This document shows, piece after piece, positions 6,531-7,542 of a DNA stretch of 7,542 nucleotides. Position 1 is the stretch's first letter. Every line of letters begins with the position of its first letter. The notes beneath the pieces are model-generated. The model ran no database searches, had not been told where the DNA came from, and worked only from the letters and a program-made list of their open reading frames with translations. The DNA comes from Ignavibacteriaceae bacterium (lineage in GTDB: Bacteria; Bacteroidota; Ignavibacteria; Ignavibacteriales; Ignavibacteriaceae), in the NCBI GenBank assembly GCA_022865965.1, contig JALHTS010000141.1:1-7542 (forward strand), given 5' to 3'. The position numbers and the translations under genes are program-made.

Positions 6531-7352
6531 ATGTTAAAAAAGTTGCTTCTTTCCGTTTTTTTGATTTTTACTTTTTCATCATTCTCGTTTAGTATCAATC
6601 AAACGGATAAAAAAGTTGATGGTAAGTTTCTTAAAGTCGGAGAAGAAATCCGCTATTTAGTGAAGTATTTATTTTTTGAACTTGGCGAGATACGCTTAAA
6701 AATTACAGATGCTTATGTTGAAAATGGTGACACTATTTATAAAACGATAGCTTATATTGATTCATATGATGGTGTTCCTTTTGTAAGTCTTCATCAGGTT
6801 TATGAAGGTATTTTTAATCAAAACCAAACTCCTATTGTGTTTAAGGGAACTGTTTTTAGTGATGAGGATACGTCCTTCACTCAGTATACATTTGATAAAA
6901 ATCATAAATCAGTTCATGTATATCGGGGAAGACTAAATCCATCCGAAACCTGGGTCGATTCAACTGTGAAATTAGAAAAAGAGCATCAGGATGGACTCTC
7001 AATTTTTTACTATGCAAGAATGAGAACCGGGCAGAATAAGACTTATAATATTCCGTGTTTCGTAAATGAAAAAAGTGAAAACACAATAATTAATTTTTAT
7101 AATAAAAGCATTCCTGTTTCAATTGACGCTCTTGATTATGAAGTTGACTGTGTTAAATTAGATGGAACAACTGATTTTGTAAGTATATTCGGACTAACAG
7201 GGGAATTTGAAGGTTGGTTTTCAAATGATAGTTATGCAATTCCAATCCTAGCAAAGATGGAAGTGATTATAGGAAATATTTCATTACAATTGATAGAATG
7301 GAATAATAACGAGTGGATGCCTCCAAAATATATCAAGCAGAAAAAGAAATAA
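6531..7352 (+). CDS. Secreted DUF3108-like protein of unknown function
   Basis: This 273-residue protein begins 1 nt after the protease stop, with no clear Shine-Dalgarno, so translation is probably coupled. Residues 1-20 form a signal peptide (lysines at 3-4, hydrophobic core, SFSFS before likely cleavage). No cysteine follows, so it is not an obvious lipoprotein and should be periplasmic or outer-membrane associated. The mature part resembles DUF3108: a VGEEIRYLVKYLFFELGEIRL start (36-56), a central QDGLSIFYYARMRTG (153-167), and a C-terminal EGWFSNDSYAIPILAKMEV (227-245) followed by IGNISLQLIEW. These follow the family pattern of GE-L-Y, D-LS-YY-R, and W-S-D-P. The composition suggests mostly beta strands. 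The tail is basic (KYIKQKKK). The family's biochemical role is not known to me. Sharing a unit with a periplasmic protease is consistent with an envelope role but does not prove one. The DUF3108 assignment is from memory of the pattern and is moderately sure. Confidence 0.8.
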   Translation: MLKKLLLSVFLIFTFSSFSFSINQTDKKVDGKFLKVGEEIRYLVKYLFFELGEIRLKITDAYVENGDTIYKTIAYIDSYDGVPFVSLHQVYEGIFNQNQTPIVFKGTVFSDEDTSFTQYTFDKNHKSVHVYRGRLNPSETWVDSTVKLEKEHQDGLSIFYYARMRTGQNKTYNIPCFVNEKSENTIINFYNKSIPVSIDALDYEVDCVKLDGTTDFVSIFGLTGEFEGWFSNDSYAIPILAKMEVIIGNISLQLIEWNNNEWMPPKYIKQKKK

Positions 7353-7542
7353 AATTATTTCCTTACCAGGATCTTTTTCCTGAAATACACGAAAGTGTTT
7401 TTCTTGCATCAGGTGTAAAAATTGTTGGTGATGTAAAGATTGGAAAAGATTCAAGTGTTTGGTACAATTCCGTAATTCGCGGTGATGTGCATTATGTTAA
7501 AATTGGTGAGATGACCAATATCCAGGATTGCTCAATGTTGCA
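7313..7542 (+). CDS. Gamma-carbonic-anhydrase-like hexapeptide-repeat protein, 5' part only
   Basis: The frame is open from a stop at 7307-7309 to the right edge. From the GTG at 7313, 76 complete codons are visible of an expected roughly 170-180. The sequence FPEIHESVFLASG, then VGDVKIGKDSSVWYNSVIRGDV and IGEMTNIQDCSML, is the start of the left-handed beta-helix of the gamma-class carbonic anhydrase/YrdA-PaaY family. The Arg and Asp of IRGD and the Gln of NIQD correspond to conserved residues of archaeal Cam. The last two bases, CA, begin the codon where the first zinc-ligand histidine is expected. The start is uncertain: GTG 7313 is the only conventional in-frame start, overlapping the DUF3108-like gene by 40 nt and adding about 12 residues. 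ATA 7349, overlapping the upstream TAA, would give the usual family length. Many members lack proven anhydrase activity, so enzyme function is unproven. Confidence 0.85.
   Translation, partial: MDASKIYQAEKEIKLFPYQDLFPEIHESVFLASGVKIVGDVKIGKDSSVWYNSVIRGDVHYVKIGEMTNIQDCSML

Noticed and set aside
1..7542. Search for a mobile element, CRISPR array, defence system or RNA gene
   Set aside because: Apart from the 148-bp gap at 4777-4924, essentially all of the window is coding sequence for conserved genes. I saw no transposase, integrase, spaced repeats or tRNA/rRNA-like sequence.

Overview
This AT-rich window (about one third G+C by eye) is a compact, single-strand stretch of bacterial housekeeping genes. 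All eight genes are on the + strand, and most neighbours touch or overlap. The protein features suggest the Bacteroidota/Chlorobi/Ignavibacteria side of the tree. The lysyl-tRNA synthetase has a Bacteroidota-style motif 2 context ([11 protein letters not shown]) and an extended segment before RYRQRY. The S41 protease also has the layout usual in Bacteroidota. Arginine is mostly AGA, and six of the seven visible stops are TAA (one TAG, no TGA). Several genes nevertheless have readable purine-rich Shine-Dalgarno sites. The lineage is an inference from remembered family patterns, not from a search.

Layout: bases 1-4776 look like one transcription unit: scpA (3' part only), scpB, an RluB-type rRNA pseudouridine synthase, a penicillin-binding protein 4-type D-Ala-D-Ala carboxypeptidase (dacB, family S13) and lysS. 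Junctions are 8 nt, about 20 nt and 11 nt of overlap, then direct abutment, which suggests coupled translation. The unit joins chromosome segregation (ScpAB with SMC), ribosome maturation, peptidoglycan maturation and translation.

The only appreciable gap (4777-4924, 148 bp) is extremely AT-rich. It holds a 9-bp tandem repeat of six units, possible promoter elements and a good ribosome binding site. I see no GC-rich terminator hairpin in it.

A second unit follows: a membrane-anchored S41 carboxy-terminal processing protease (CtpA type), a secreted DUF3108-like protein 1 nt downstream, and the first 76 or so codons of a gamma-carbonic-anhydrase-like hexapeptide-repeat protein that runs off the right end. 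That last gene has no ATG at the expected place. Its start is either an upstream GTG inside the preceding gene or a non-canonical ATA within an ATAA junction.

I found no mobile element, CRISPR array, tRNA/rRNA gene or defence system. The main points of interest are the 9-bp repeat ahead of the protease gene and the odd start of the last gene. The rest is conserved core biology.
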